Origin: an uncultured Clostridia bacterium
GTDB lineage: Bacteria; Bacillota; Clostridia; Oscillospirales; Ruminococcaceae
NCBI GenBank assembly: GCA_947584825.1
Contig: CANPWR010000025.1
Span: 1-14,805 of the forward strand
DNA length: 14,805 nt
Direction: 5' to 3'
The translations under genes and the position numbers were made by a program. The notes beneath the pieces are model-generated. The model had not been told where the DNA came from, did no database searches, and was given only the letters and a program-made list of their open reading frames with translations. Positions 6,982 through 13,793 of the stretch are shown here, one piece after another. Each line of letters opens with the position of its first letter. Position 1 is the first letter of the stretch.

Positions 6982-7068
6982 CTATCTTTCAAATAAATAC
7001 CATATATGAGCTTTCATCTTTTTCCCTTCAGAATTAAAAACATGATAGTGATAGATATGCATATAAAT
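6982..7068 (-). pseudogene. truncated copy of the HYH toxin end
   Basis: The frame reads YHYHVFNSEGKKMKAHIWYL, then FER and stop. It is the end of the toxin encoded at 13794 with three changes (VFNSEG for VYNAKG). It is joined to the Rhs core fragment near LYAY through a deletion of about 170 codons, and it is out of frame with the core. It cannot make toxin. Confidence 0.8.
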
Positions 7069-7350
7069 TAATACATACTCAACAGCAAAATACCTTCATC
7101 CGCATTAATAAACCTACCAATATTAGCATAATAATACCTTGACTGAAGATAATATAGATTTGTATCATAATCGTAAAAATAGCCTCTATATCTCAGCGGG
7201 TTTATGTCTGCTATTTCATTTGTATCAAATAATATCGTACAGTTTCCCCATGCGTCGTATTCATACTCCGCTAGTAGACTGCCACCTCTAAGTATAGTAT
7301 TATGTCTTTCTGCAAGTTAGTGATATTAATCATAATATGTGTCGTTAATT
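7068..7350 (-). pseudogene. Rhs core relic with several stops
   Basis: A clean core stretch (LLAEYEYDAWGNCTILFDT, NEIADINPLRYRGY, NLYYLQSRYYYANIGRFINA) ends with GILLLSMY and a TAA at 7068-7070. Upstream, the part corresponding to NDKHYYYLTNLQGD is still recognisable but carries stops near 7317 and further up. The piece from about 7351 is replaced by the end of the next gene. This stretch explains the gap between the genes at 6968 and 7359. Confidence 0.85.
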
Positions 7351-7358
7351 ATAGTCAA

Positions 7359-8123
7359 TCATTGTATCATATCAGCATTACATATACCCTTAATTAAATT
7401 GTTTTCTATATTTTCAATCTTTTTTATAACCAGTTTATCTGCACTATCTATAGCGGTATTATGTTTAGTTTTCTTGGTGTTTTTATAAGTTATTTTTACA
7501 TATCCTTTATCGGTTATACTAAATGAAACTCCTTTGGTTGTAATACCATTACTAATCTTGTCTTCAGCATACACACTATCATCAAAATAAAATGACATTG
7601 TATTTTCAAAAACAGCTTCATCAATTTTTTCAACATCTTCTAAAGTTGAGTGATTAATTATAATGCTGTCAAAGTCATTAATTGTTAATTTATTCCTTAT
7701 ATTAATGCTACCAATTAACATCTTTTTTTCAAAGAATACATAAATATATAGAGGTTTTATGTTATCTTCAACAAATTTAAATACACAGTAATAAATGCTT
7801 TTTTCTCCATTAACTCTTCGTATTTGCTTTATATTGCAAATTTCATTAATCTTATCAATAGTAGTGTTATTCATACTAACACTTAAATTCAAAGCATAAT
7901 TAAGATTATTTAATTTAGTATAATCATTAATTATACCTATTTCTATTGGCTCTCTTATATCCTCTAATAAACTATATTTATCTTCAAATTTACCTTGACT
8001 ATCTATATTATCCACTCTACTCATCCCTTTTGTTTGTCTTGAATCTTCCCTAATATTATTGAAACATCCCGTAGAAAATAGTAATAATACTATTATAAAA
8101 AACACATTAACTATTTTTTTCAT
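7359..8123 (-). CDS. lipoprotein, putative immunity protein (paralogue of 372-1070)
   Basis: A 254-residue lipoprotein with MKKIV, a hydrophobic stretch and lipobox FSTGC (Cys20). The external domain shares the STLEDVEKID signature (about residues 159-168) and a similar C-terminal layout with the lipoprotein at 372-1070. The frame is open to 8186, but that would add 21 residues ahead of a normal signal peptide. AAGGTGA lies about 8 bp before the ATG at 8123, so I start there. A toxin-tail relic ends inside its first codons (8107). A possible promoter lies at 8189-8217. The immunity role is inferred from paralogy and position. Confidence 0.75.
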   Translation of the reverse strand: MKKIVNVFFIIVLLLFSTGCFNNIREDSRQTKGMSRVDNIDSQGKFEDKYSLLEDIREPIEIGIINDYTKLNNLNYALNLSVSMNNTTIDKINEICNIKQIRRVNGEKSIYYCVFKFVEDNIKPLYIYVFFEKKMLIGSINIRNKLTINDFDSIIINHSTLEDVEKIDEAVFENTMSFYFDDSVYAEDKISNGITTKGVSFSITDKGYVKITYKNTKKTKHNTAIDSADKLVIKKIENIENNLIKGICNADMIQ

Positions 8124-8163
8124 AATATCTATCACCTTGACCAAAATTTGTTTTATAATGATT
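8107..8163 (-). pseudogene. short C-terminal tail relic of a lost toxin
   Basis: Eighteen codons after an in-frame TGA read NHYKTNFGQGDRYYEKNS and stop at 8107-8109, overlapping the first codons of the lipoprotein gene. The composition (aromatic, Gly, charged) is that of a folded enzyme end, unlike the surrounding frames. The evidence is composition plus position only. Confidence 0.4.
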
Positions 8164-8188
8164 TCACTGTTAAATCCCTCTACCATCT

Positions 8189-8217
8189 AATACATACCAA
8201 ATTATATGATCTGTCAA
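8189..8217 (-). promoter_or_regulatory. possible sigma-A type promoter for the orphan lipoprotein gene
   Basis: A perfect TTGACA (8212-8217 on the minus strand) is followed after 17 bp by TGTATT (four of six matches to TATAAT). It lies about 65 bp upstream of the ATG at 8123, in the only part of this cassette without toxin or core sequence. In such AT-rich DNA chance matches are frequent. Confidence 0.3.
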
Positions 8218-8268
8218 TTGCAATATATATTTTATATTTATACAATAATTTAATCTCGTTATTACTAC

Positions 8269-8517
8269 TTAAATAACTGTTAAAATCTTCTCAGCAATTA
8301 TTTTGCATTCATTGTAATTAAAATTAATTAAATCTTTGCCAAACTGCTCATGAAATATATTAAATATTTTGTCACCAAGAGAATTTGAATCTATACTGTT
8401 CAAAATTAAATTTTTAATCATTTGTGCTTCTGGTAAATATTCATCTGTAGGAACACAGGATTCTTTAAGATTAATTGGATCCCAATCATACAATATTTTA
8501 TTAATTTTTTCAACCAT
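8269..8517 (-). CDS. DUF1871-like small protein, putative immunity protein
   Basis: An 82-residue soluble, helical protein. It begins MVEKINKILYDWDPI and continues with DEYLPEAQMIKNLIL and a later IFHEQFGKDL. The combination of I-L-x-x-W-D-P-I, an acidic DEY segment and a short helical C-terminus is the pattern of DUF1871 (YugE-like) proteins, some of which sit beside toxins. The family call is from pattern memory. The ATG at 8517 is chosen over a GTG at 8526 because GGGTGA is correctly spaced for it. A toxin-tail relic stops at 8523-8525, six bases upstream of the start. Confidence 0.7.
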   Translation of the reverse strand: MVEKINKILYDWDPINLKESCVPTDEYLPEAQMIKNLILNSIDSNSLGDKIFNIFHEQFGKDLINFNYNECKIIAEKILTVI

Positions 8518-8522
8518 ACTTA

Positions 8523-8642
8523 TCACCCAAAAAATAATTTTATTATTCCTTGCATAGCTATATCAAAATGCTTAGCAGAATAATCTGTTACAATTTGACC
8601 AGATTTAAGCATTTGAAGGAGCTGAAGGTGGGTATTTATTGA
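8523..8642 (-). pseudogene. C-terminal tail relic of a lost toxin
   Basis: A 39-codon open frame after an in-frame TAG reads THLQLLQMLKSGQIVTDYS, then AKHFDIAMQGIIKLFFG and TGA. The segment looks like a genuine folded domain end, and its stop is placed directly before the DUF1871-like gene. It has no start or ribosome site. The 5' end overlaps an inverted repeat (8628-8670), which may mark the deletion point. Confidence 0.6.
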
Positions 8643-8670
8643 CTAATTGATTAGCTAAGAAATAACCCAC
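8628..8670. repeat. imperfect inverted repeat
   Basis: GTGGGT pairs with ACCCAC, continued by ATTT/AAAT, TT/AA and CTAAT/ATTAG arms with small bulges around a two-base centre. No run of T follows on either strand, so it is not a normal intrinsic terminator. It lies between the broken immunity gene and the next toxin tail. Confidence 0.5.
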
Positions 8671-8695
8671 TACTGACTAAGTTAATACAAATTAA

Positions 8696-8828
8696 TTATA
8701 CATCAACATTTGTATAAATTTTGTATTCTTCACTACTAATTATTTCATCGTTTAATATACTCATTTTCAGTTAAACTGCTATCCCATTTGCACAACTCAT
8801 AAAGAGTTTCGCTAAAATTATCTAACAT
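8696..8828 (-). pseudogene. frameshifted remnant of a small immunity gene
   Basis: A proper start (ATG at 8828 with AAAGGGGAAAG about 5 bp upstream) opens MLDNFSETLYELCKW, then DSSLTENEYIKR and TGA at 8745. One base shift near 8757 joins it to SILNDEIISSEEYKIY and TNVDV with a TAA at 8696. The two parts together look like the first 40-45 residues of an immunity protein, now shifted and truncated. It directly follows the toxin tail at 8841-8993. Its start resembles the relic at 1136-1179. Confidence 0.55.
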
Positions 8829-8840
8829 AAACTTTCCCCT

Positions 8841-8993
8841 TTAAAACGGTGATATATAACTCAATCCATTTAATGCAGTTCTTATGTTGTCCAATGCTTT
8901 GCTAACATATTTTTTTCTTTTACTTGGTTTATTACCTCCTGCTCTGCATGCTTTGTCTATTATATCATTAACAAGATGTCGTGGTGTAAACTT
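8841..8993 (-). pseudogene. basic C-terminal tail of a lost toxin
   Basis: An open frame of 50 codons reads FTPRHLVNDIIDKACRAGG, NKPSKRKKYVSKALDN and LNGLSYISPF, ending at 8841-8843. It is very basic and looks like the end of a nucleic-acid-acting domain, though no catalytic motif is visible. The stop is 12 bp before the ATG of the broken immunity gene at 8828. Upstream it meets the end of the gene at 9006. This is one of the longest toxin remnants among the decayed cassettes. Confidence 0.6.
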
Positions 8994-9005
8994 TTAACAA
9001 AAATT

Positions 9006-9449
9006 TCAATAGTGTTTTATTATGTGCGATGCTAGCTCATCATTCGGGTTTTCTTCTAATATATCAGCCGCATATTGATATAATTCCTGATTAGTAAATG
9101 GTGAATCAGGATTTCCCCAAAATATATCAACAATCCAATGTTCTATTGTTATATTTTTAGGAAAAAATTTTAATGCTTCCCTTAAATGCCATGAAATTAA
9201 AGAATAAGAATCCTCTATATACGGATTTATATATAATAAGTTTTCACATATAGCAATATATTTTTCAATAGTCTCTTTTTTAGAAATTGTATACATTAAA
9301 AACATATAAATTTGAATGCTATTTAATTTTGGAAAACAAGTAACTATATTATTTAAACTGAAAGAAAATCCTTCACTAATCAAACTTTTATAAGCATCAA
9401 AATATAATCTTTTTTTTATTTGCCTTTCTATATGTTTATATTTTATCAT
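9006..9449 (-). CDS. putative cytosolic immunity protein (paralogue of 1768-2202)
   Basis: A 147-residue helical soluble protein with YFDAYKSLISEGFSF, FPKLNSIQIYMFLMY, and the C-terminal signature NPDSPFTNQELYQYAADIL plus NPNDELAS. It matches the protein at 1768-2202 along its length at moderate identity. The frame extends to 9491, but those 14 residues overlap the toxin tail in another frame. GGGGGT lies 8-9 bp before the ATG at 9449, so this is the start. The toxin stop (9455-9457) is five bases upstream. Immunity function is inferred from the tight linkage and from the second copy with a related toxin tail. Confidence 0.75.
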   Translation of the reverse strand: MIKYKHIERQIKKRLYFDAYKSLISEGFSFSLNNIVTCFPKLNSIQIYMFLMYTISKKETIEKYIAICENLLYINPYIEDSYSLISWHLREALKFFPKNITIEHWIVDIFWGNPDSPFTNQELYQYAADILEENPNDELASHIIKHY

Positions 9450-9454
9450 TAATT

Positions 9455-9628
9455 TTACCCCCATGGTGAACCAAATCCGTTCCATACCCAAGAATCACCA
9501 ATCTTAAACACCTTGTTTACTACATTTCCTGTTACAACTATAATTTCTTTCTTATATGTCCATATGATTCTTACAGTTCCATTGTTCATAATTTTCCATG
9601 TTCCTTTTCGTATTGCTAGATAAATATA
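9455..9628 (-). pseudogene. C-terminal tail of a lost toxin, out of frame with the Rhs core
   Basis: The frame reads IRKGTWKIMNNGTVRIIW, TYKKEIIVVTGNVVNK, then VFKIGDSWVWNGFGSPWG and stop. This is about 57 codons with a beta-rich, Trp-rich character. The Rhs core fragment upstream ends in another frame (ANIFI, stop at 9616), so a deletion joined core to toxin with loss of frame. Its centre resembles the relic at 2199-2279. Family not recognised. Confidence 0.65.
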
Positions 9629-9850
9629 TTAGCATCGTAATACCTTGACTGGAGATAATACAGATTTGTATCATAATCGTAATAATAGCCTCTATATCTC
9701 AACGAGTTAATATCAGCTATATCATTTGTATCAAATAATATCGTGCAGTTTCCCCATGCGTCGTATTCATACTCGGCAACTAGCTTGTTTTCCCTAACTA
9801 TGGCTATTATTTCTACCTGCAAGTTTTTTAAAATATTATTATTGTAGTAG
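9616..9850 (-). pseudogene. Rhs core relic
   Basis: The translation FYYYNNNILKNLQVEIIAIV is a variant of the segment upstream of LVAEYEYDAWGN. It is followed by the standard core CTILFDTNDIADINSLRYRG and NLYYLQSRYYDANI. It stops at 9616-9618 by a frameshifting deletion just where the toxin begins. The first part is more divergent from the other cores than the second, suggesting a mosaic. There is no start with a ribosome site. Confidence 0.8.
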
Positions 9851-9860
9851 TAAAAATTTT

Positions 9861-11282
9861 TTAATCAATTTCTTTAAAATCAATATTGAATATTTCTGCA
9901 TATTTTTCTGCAAAAGAATTTTTTTTACCGACAATTTTAAGGTCTTCACTATTATCGAACGCTTGAGGGTGAATATACTTTACAGAGTCGGGAATTGTTA
10001 TTTCCAAATCATCTATATCGCTGAATGCATACCTTTCTATTCTTTCTACAGAGTTTGGTATTTTGCACTCTTTCATCTCATAACATTCAGCAAACGTACC
10101 CTCTTCTATTGTTTTAATGTTCTTAGGTATGTTGATTTTTTTTAGATTTGAACTTATAAAAGCATACTTTTCTATCTTTTCCAAACTATCAGGCAATGTT
10201 AAATTACTGACAGTTGAAAAGTTAAAAGCATTTTCTCCTATTATCTTTATATTATCTTTTAAAACCAATTTATGGACATTACTTTTACTGTATTTTATAA
10301 GCTTTGTTTTACCTTTGTTATATAAAATTGTTCCATTATCGATAACAAAATTATCATTTCCGTCTTCAATATTATATATTGAAACATTAGTTAGATCAAT
10401 ATCAGGTGAAATATACTCGAGGCTCTTAGGTAATGTTAAAACTGAAAGACAAGGCACATTTTCGTCATCTTCATCATAATCGTAAAAATCACAAAGCAAA
10501 TGAGTTATTCCATCTGGGATTTTATATTGCTGTCCCACATTTTCTGTTTCTTTTATCAAAAATTTTCCGTTTATTATAACCTCACCTTTTTGTTTTTTAT
10601 ACCATTTTGTTTCAGATACAGAATCAGCCTCCATATGCTTTAAAGACTTTGGAAAACTAATATTTGTAAGATTCTTGCATCCTAAAAAAGCATTATGTTC
10701 TAATGTTTCTACACTTTCGGGAATAACAACCTTTTTTAGATTTTCAGCATTAAAGAAAGCGTTTTCTGCAATTGTTTTTACTCCGTTTGGAATAATATAA
10801 TCTTCACTTTCTCTTGATGAGTCATAACTTATTAAAATTTCTCCGTCACTTGAAAACACTGCATTGTCTGTCACCTTAAAATCAGGATTGTTTTTCAGCA
10901 GATTATATCGGCTTACTTCTTTTGATGCCAAATTACTTAGACCTACAATTTTAATAGTATTAGAAACATTTTTTATATGTATTTCACTTTGACCAGTAAA
11001 TACATCATCACCGATTTCCTCTAAACATTCTGGTAACTTTATTTCCCCAATTGAATACACATCATTAAAAGCAGCGTCTTCAATTCTTATTACTTTTTTT
11101 CCATTATACTCATCAGGTATATCAATACTTTCAATATATTTTTCATCTAAAATACATCTATAAAGCTCAACTCCATTTTTATAATCAACATAAACAAACG
11201 GCGAAATATTTTTATTGTTTGCACAATTTGATAATACAAAAACAATAACAAGCGTTGAAATAATCAAAATAAATTTTTTCAT
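9861..11282 (-). CDS. BspA-like leucine-rich-repeat lipoprotein in immunity position
   Basis: A 473-residue lipoprotein with signal peptide and lipobox VLSNC (Cys20), placed on the outer face of the membrane. The body consists of LRR_5 (BspA/TpLRR) repeats of the type V..I...AF...L..I..P..L..I. Visible repeats include VIRIEDAAFNDVYSIGEIKL, AENAFFNAENLKKVVIP, LEHNAFLGCKNLTNISFP and IGENAFNFSTVSNLTLP. The typical end (KIVGKKNSFAEKYAEIFNI) follows the last repeat. AAGGAG lies 6 bp before the ATG. The stop of the Rhs toxin gene upstream is only 10 bp from this ATG, exactly where all other cassettes place an immunity gene. LRR_5 lipoproteins are normally adhesins or binding proteins, so an immunity role is inference from position. 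Confidence 0.85.
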   Translation of the reverse strand: MKKFILIISTLVIVFVLSNCANNKNISPFVYVDYKNGVELYRCILDEKYIESIDIPDEYNGKKVIRIEDAAFNDVYSIGEIKLPECLEEIGDDVFTGQSEIHIKNVSNTIKIVGLSNLASKEVSRYNLLKNNPDFKVTDNAVFSSDGEILISYDSSRESEDYIIPNGVKTIAENAFFNAENLKKVVIPESVETLEHNAFLGCKNLTNISFPKSLKHMEADSVSETKWYKKQKGEVIINGKFLIKETENVGQQYKIPDGITHLLCDFYDYDEDDENVPCLSVLTLPKSLEYISPDIDLTNVSIYNIEDGNDNFVIDNGTILYNKGKTKLIKYSKSNVHKLVLKDNIKIIGENAFNFSTVSNLTLPDSLEKIEKYAFISSNLKKINIPKNIKTIEEGTFAECYEMKECKIPNSVERIERYAFSDIDDLEITIPDSVKYIHPQAFDNSEDLKIVGKKNSFAEKYAEIFNIDFKEID

Positions 11283-11292
11283 CTCTTACTCC

Positions 11293-13095
11293 TTAATATG
11301 GATATGCCCATTTATTATAACTATATTTCAATACTTTCTTACCGAAAAATATATATTTCTTACCCCAATAACAGTCATAAATATGGGCAGATAAAGGTAT
11401 ATATATTTGCTTTTTATTTCTGATTTTTTTATTCTTAGAGTTATCATATTTACTCATCATATCTATAATGTAGTTTGCTTCACGAGGTATAGTCGCCCAT
11501 TTTATAAATTTTGCAACTTTATTCAACGCGCTTGCTAATTGAGATACAGAAGGTTCAGTATCCCATAATGGATCTCCAAGTTGTTGTTCCAATTTTGCAA
11601 AAAAATCATTTACAGATTGTAGCTTTCCATATTTATCCTTTATATATTTATACCATTGTTTTCTTGTTTTCTTAAATACATAATATTCTGTTTTATAGAA
11701 ATGAGTTTTTCTATTTGAGGTAAACGTATAAATAGTTGAATTACCACTTTTTTTGGAACCAGAAAAATAATTTAAAGTAGCATACTGTTTTTTATTCAAT
11801 CCACTATTCTTTATGGACCAAGTAATAATATCTAAATCTTTTGCTGTTGGTGCTGCCTTTAACTTTTGAGATCCGGTTCCATAAGGATCATTATACATTA
11901 TATAATTATTTGAAGTATATGAAAACAAATTTTCATCATCATGCTGAACCATTTCAACCTCATCACTATTAATAAACCTACCAATATTAGCATCATAATA
12001 CCTTGACTGGAGATAATACAGATTTGTATCATAATCGTAATAATAGCCCCTATACCTCAACGGGTTTATATCTGCTATATTATTTGTATCAAATAGAATT
12101 GTACAATTTCCCCATGCGTCGTATTCATACTCCGCTAGTAGACTACCGTTAGAACCCAGTATTGCTACTATATCGCCTTGCAGATTGGTTAAATAGTAAT
12201 AGTGTTTATCATTATAGTCAAAACCTATCGGATTTCCGTCATTATCATAGTAGAAATACAGTGTTTTTCCGTTCCATATCTGTCCTGTCAGCTTGTCTCC
12301 GTTCCAGTAATAATTAAACCTCATTCCGTTTATTTTCTTACTTGTTCGAAGTCCGTCTGCATTGTATGTGTAGCTTATATTGCCTATGCTATTCTTTGCC
12401 GACTCAAGCCTTCTGCCCATTGTCCAATTGAACTCTGTTCCATTGTAATAGGTCAGCGGATTTCCTATCTCATCATATGTTATTTCATTTCCATTGTATG
12501 CTGTAAGTAGATCCTTCCACGTAGCTTTTCCATATGTATATGTATCTGTTTCTGCATATTCGCCTTTTTCTAAGTGCTTTACTTCGGTTATGTTTCCACC
12601 CTTGTCATATACATATTCCTTACCCGTTCCGTTCGATATATTAATTTCTTTTGTCAACTGTCCGGCTTTGTCATATGTATACCATATTTTATTAATTGAC
12701 GATATGTTTCCGCATGCATCATATCCATAGCTGATTGTCTTATCATATGCCCCTGTGTAGGTTATTTTAGAAACTCTATCTGAAGTCTTTCCACTGCCAG
12801 AAGATGAGTAGCTGTATTCCTTGTTATATACCTCTGAACCAGGATTCGCTTTACCACTTACAACCACATCTTCTTTCGATGTTCTGCCAAATTTGTCTGT
12901 GTACTTTTCATGAATTGAATCGTAAATATAATTAACCTTATATTTTGTTTTATCTACACCATCTTCAGAAAATGTTGCATAAGATTTTGTCTCATCACCG
13001 ATTGTTTCTTCTTTACTATTTTCCGTATCATTGATTCTGTGGAATATTCCGTTTCCTGTTTCTTCAATTATATCCTGACCGTCGTCGTTTGTCAA
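11293..13095 (-). CDS. orphan Rhs/YD-repeat cassette with C-terminal toxin domain
   Basis: 600 codons. Residues 1-375 are YD-repeat core (ISYGYDACGNISSI, YTYDKAGQLTKE, YVYDKGGNITEV, YDEIGNPL, YTYNADGLRTSKK, LAEYEYDAWGNCT). They end with the conserved core boundary NLYYLQSRYYDANIGRFI. Residues 380-410 are a variant of the post-core motif (NLFSYTSNNYIMYNDPYGTG), and about 410-600 is the toxin. That part is basic, with HIYDCYWGKKYIFFGKK near the end, and no family is recognised. The only possible start is a TTG at 13095 with no ribosome site, and there is no signal peptide. A full-length Rhs protein would be several times longer. The gene thus looks like a silent cassette to be swapped into a full-length gene through the shared core. 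The cognate immunity candidate is the LRR lipoprotein 10 bp downstream. Confidence 0.8.
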   Translation of the reverse strand: MTNDDGQDIIEETGNGIFHRINDTENSKEETIGDETKSYATFSEDGVDKTKYKVNYIYDSIHEKYTDKFGRTSKEDVVVSGKANPGSEVYNKEYSYSSSGSGKTSDRVSKITYTGAYDKTISYGYDACGNISSINKIWYTYDKAGQLTKEINISNGTGKEYVYDKGGNITEVKHLEKGEYAETDTYTYGKATWKDLLTAYNGNEITYDEIGNPLTYYNGTEFNWTMGRRLESAKNSIGNISYTYNADGLRTSKKINGMRFNYYWNGDKLTGQIWNGKTLYFYYDNDGNPIGFDYNDKHYYYLTNLQGDIVAILGSNGSLLAEYEYDAWGNCTILFDTNNIADINPLRYRGYYYDYDTNLYYLQSRYYDANIGRFINSDEVEMVQHDDENLFSYTSNNYIMYNDPYGTGSQKLKAAPTAKDLDIITWSIKNSGLNKKQYATLNYFSGSKKSGNSTIYTFTSNRKTHFYKTEYYVFKKTRKQWYKYIKDKYGKLQSVNDFFAKLEQQLGDPLWDTEPSVSQLASALNKVAKFIKWATIPREANYIIDMMSKYDNSKNKKIRNKKQIYIPLSAHIYDCYWGKKYIFFGKKVLKYSYNKWAYPY

Positions 13096-13131
13096 ACTTG
13101 CTCATTTTTCAACCTTTTCTTAAAAGAAAAC

Positions 13132-13161
13132 AGACACATAGATTTTTATTTCTATGTGTCT
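13132..13161 (-). terminator. intrinsic terminator after the immunity gene, right copy
   Basis: The same 11-bp stem (AGACACATAGA/TCTATGTGTCT) and T-rich tract on the minus strand as at 6320-6349. It separates the toxin/immunity pair on the right from the orphan Rhs cassette at 13095, and it would keep that cassette silent. Confidence 0.7.
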
Positions 13162-13228
13162 AAATATTTGAACTGGAATTGCCCTGTGGGTTGTATATAA
13201 ATAAAACATTTAAAATAATAACAATATT

Positions 13229-13780
13229 TTATAAAATAGGTGTAGTATTTCTTCTAAACAACAATTTAGGTATTTTTTGATAGATAATATTTTTTGATTG
13301 TAAATATAATAAATCCTTTTTTGTTTCTTCATATAAAATAATACTCTCTTCATGACTAATTGTCGAAATATAACAACGCTTATTGGGTTTATAAAAACAA
13401 ATATCTTCAGGCATCATTTCATCTCTATCCCAACAAAACAAGCTTTTACATTTACTTAAGTAATCAATAAAATGTTTACTCAACTTAAATTTATATATTA
13501 AAGAATAGTATCCAAACTTTGAATTGCCATATTGCTTCGCAACTGATACACTTATAATTTCATCTTTAATTATGTCAATTATTCTATTGCACTTCTTTAC
13601 ATATTGTTTATATGAATCTTCAGATTTATTAATAAAATCTGTTATTTTATTAAATCCCAAAACTTTGTCACATGATTCGAAATTCGGTAAATGAAAAGAC
13701 GCATATATAGAATTTTTCAAAATCAAATCAAATAGCATTTCATATTGATTGCTTTTTTCTTTAATATTGATTACAACCAA
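13229..13780 (-). CDS. immunity protein for the adjacent HYH Rhs toxin
   Basis: A 183-residue soluble protein (MVVINIKEKSNQYEMLF at the start when TTG is used). It shows a helical N-terminal half (NRIIDIIKDEIISVSVAKQY) and the PED-x-CFY and SHEESIILYEE blocks in the last third. The start is the TTG at 13780, because AGGGGG lies about 9 bp before it. The longer frame from a TTG at 13804 would overlap the toxin stop (13794-13796) without any ribosome site. The gene follows the toxin stop by 13 bp and is followed by a terminator, so it is the last gene of an Rhs-toxin/immunity operon. A second, almost identical copy is at 6417-6968. Confidence 0.8.
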   Translation of the reverse strand: MVVINIKEKSNQYEMLFDLILKNSIYASFHLPNFESCDKVLGFNKITDFINKSEDSYKQYVKKCNRIIDIIKDEIISVSVAKQYGNSKFGYYSLIYKFKLSKHFIDYLSKCKSLFCWDRDEMMPEDICFYKPNKRCYISTISHEESIILYEETKKDLLYLQSKNIIYQKIPKLLFRRNTTPIL

Positions 13781-13793
13781 TTTAGATATCCCC

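Larger units (their letters stand above)
6243..7046 (-). repeat. 804-bp direct repeat, left copy (immunity gene, terminator, cassette start)
   Basis: This segment matches 13055-13858 at a constant offset of 6812 bp. By eye I see no difference from 6243 to 6961 and about five substitutions in the last 85 bases. It contains the start of an orphan Rhs cassette, the terminator, the whole immunity gene and the last 20 or so codons of its toxin. Confidence 0.9.

Noticed and set aside
5393..7350. In-frame TAG and TGA codons in Rhs fragments as possible recoding
   Set aside because: Intact genes in the window end with TAG and TGA, and the fragments also carry frameshifts and deletions, so they are ordinary pseudogenes.
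8628..8670. Hairpin as an intrinsic terminator
   Set aside because: The stem is interrupted and there is no T-run after it on either strand.
9963..10479. Plus-strand open frames inside the LRR lipoprotein gene
   Set aside because: Antisense to a well-supported LRR gene; hydrophobic low-complexity translations typical of the reverse of repeat codons.
12202..12730. Plus-strand open frames opposite the Rhs core
   Set aside because: They are antisense shadows of the low-stop YD-repeat coding sequence and have no ribosome site or sensible composition. The minus strand clearly encodes Rhs repeats.
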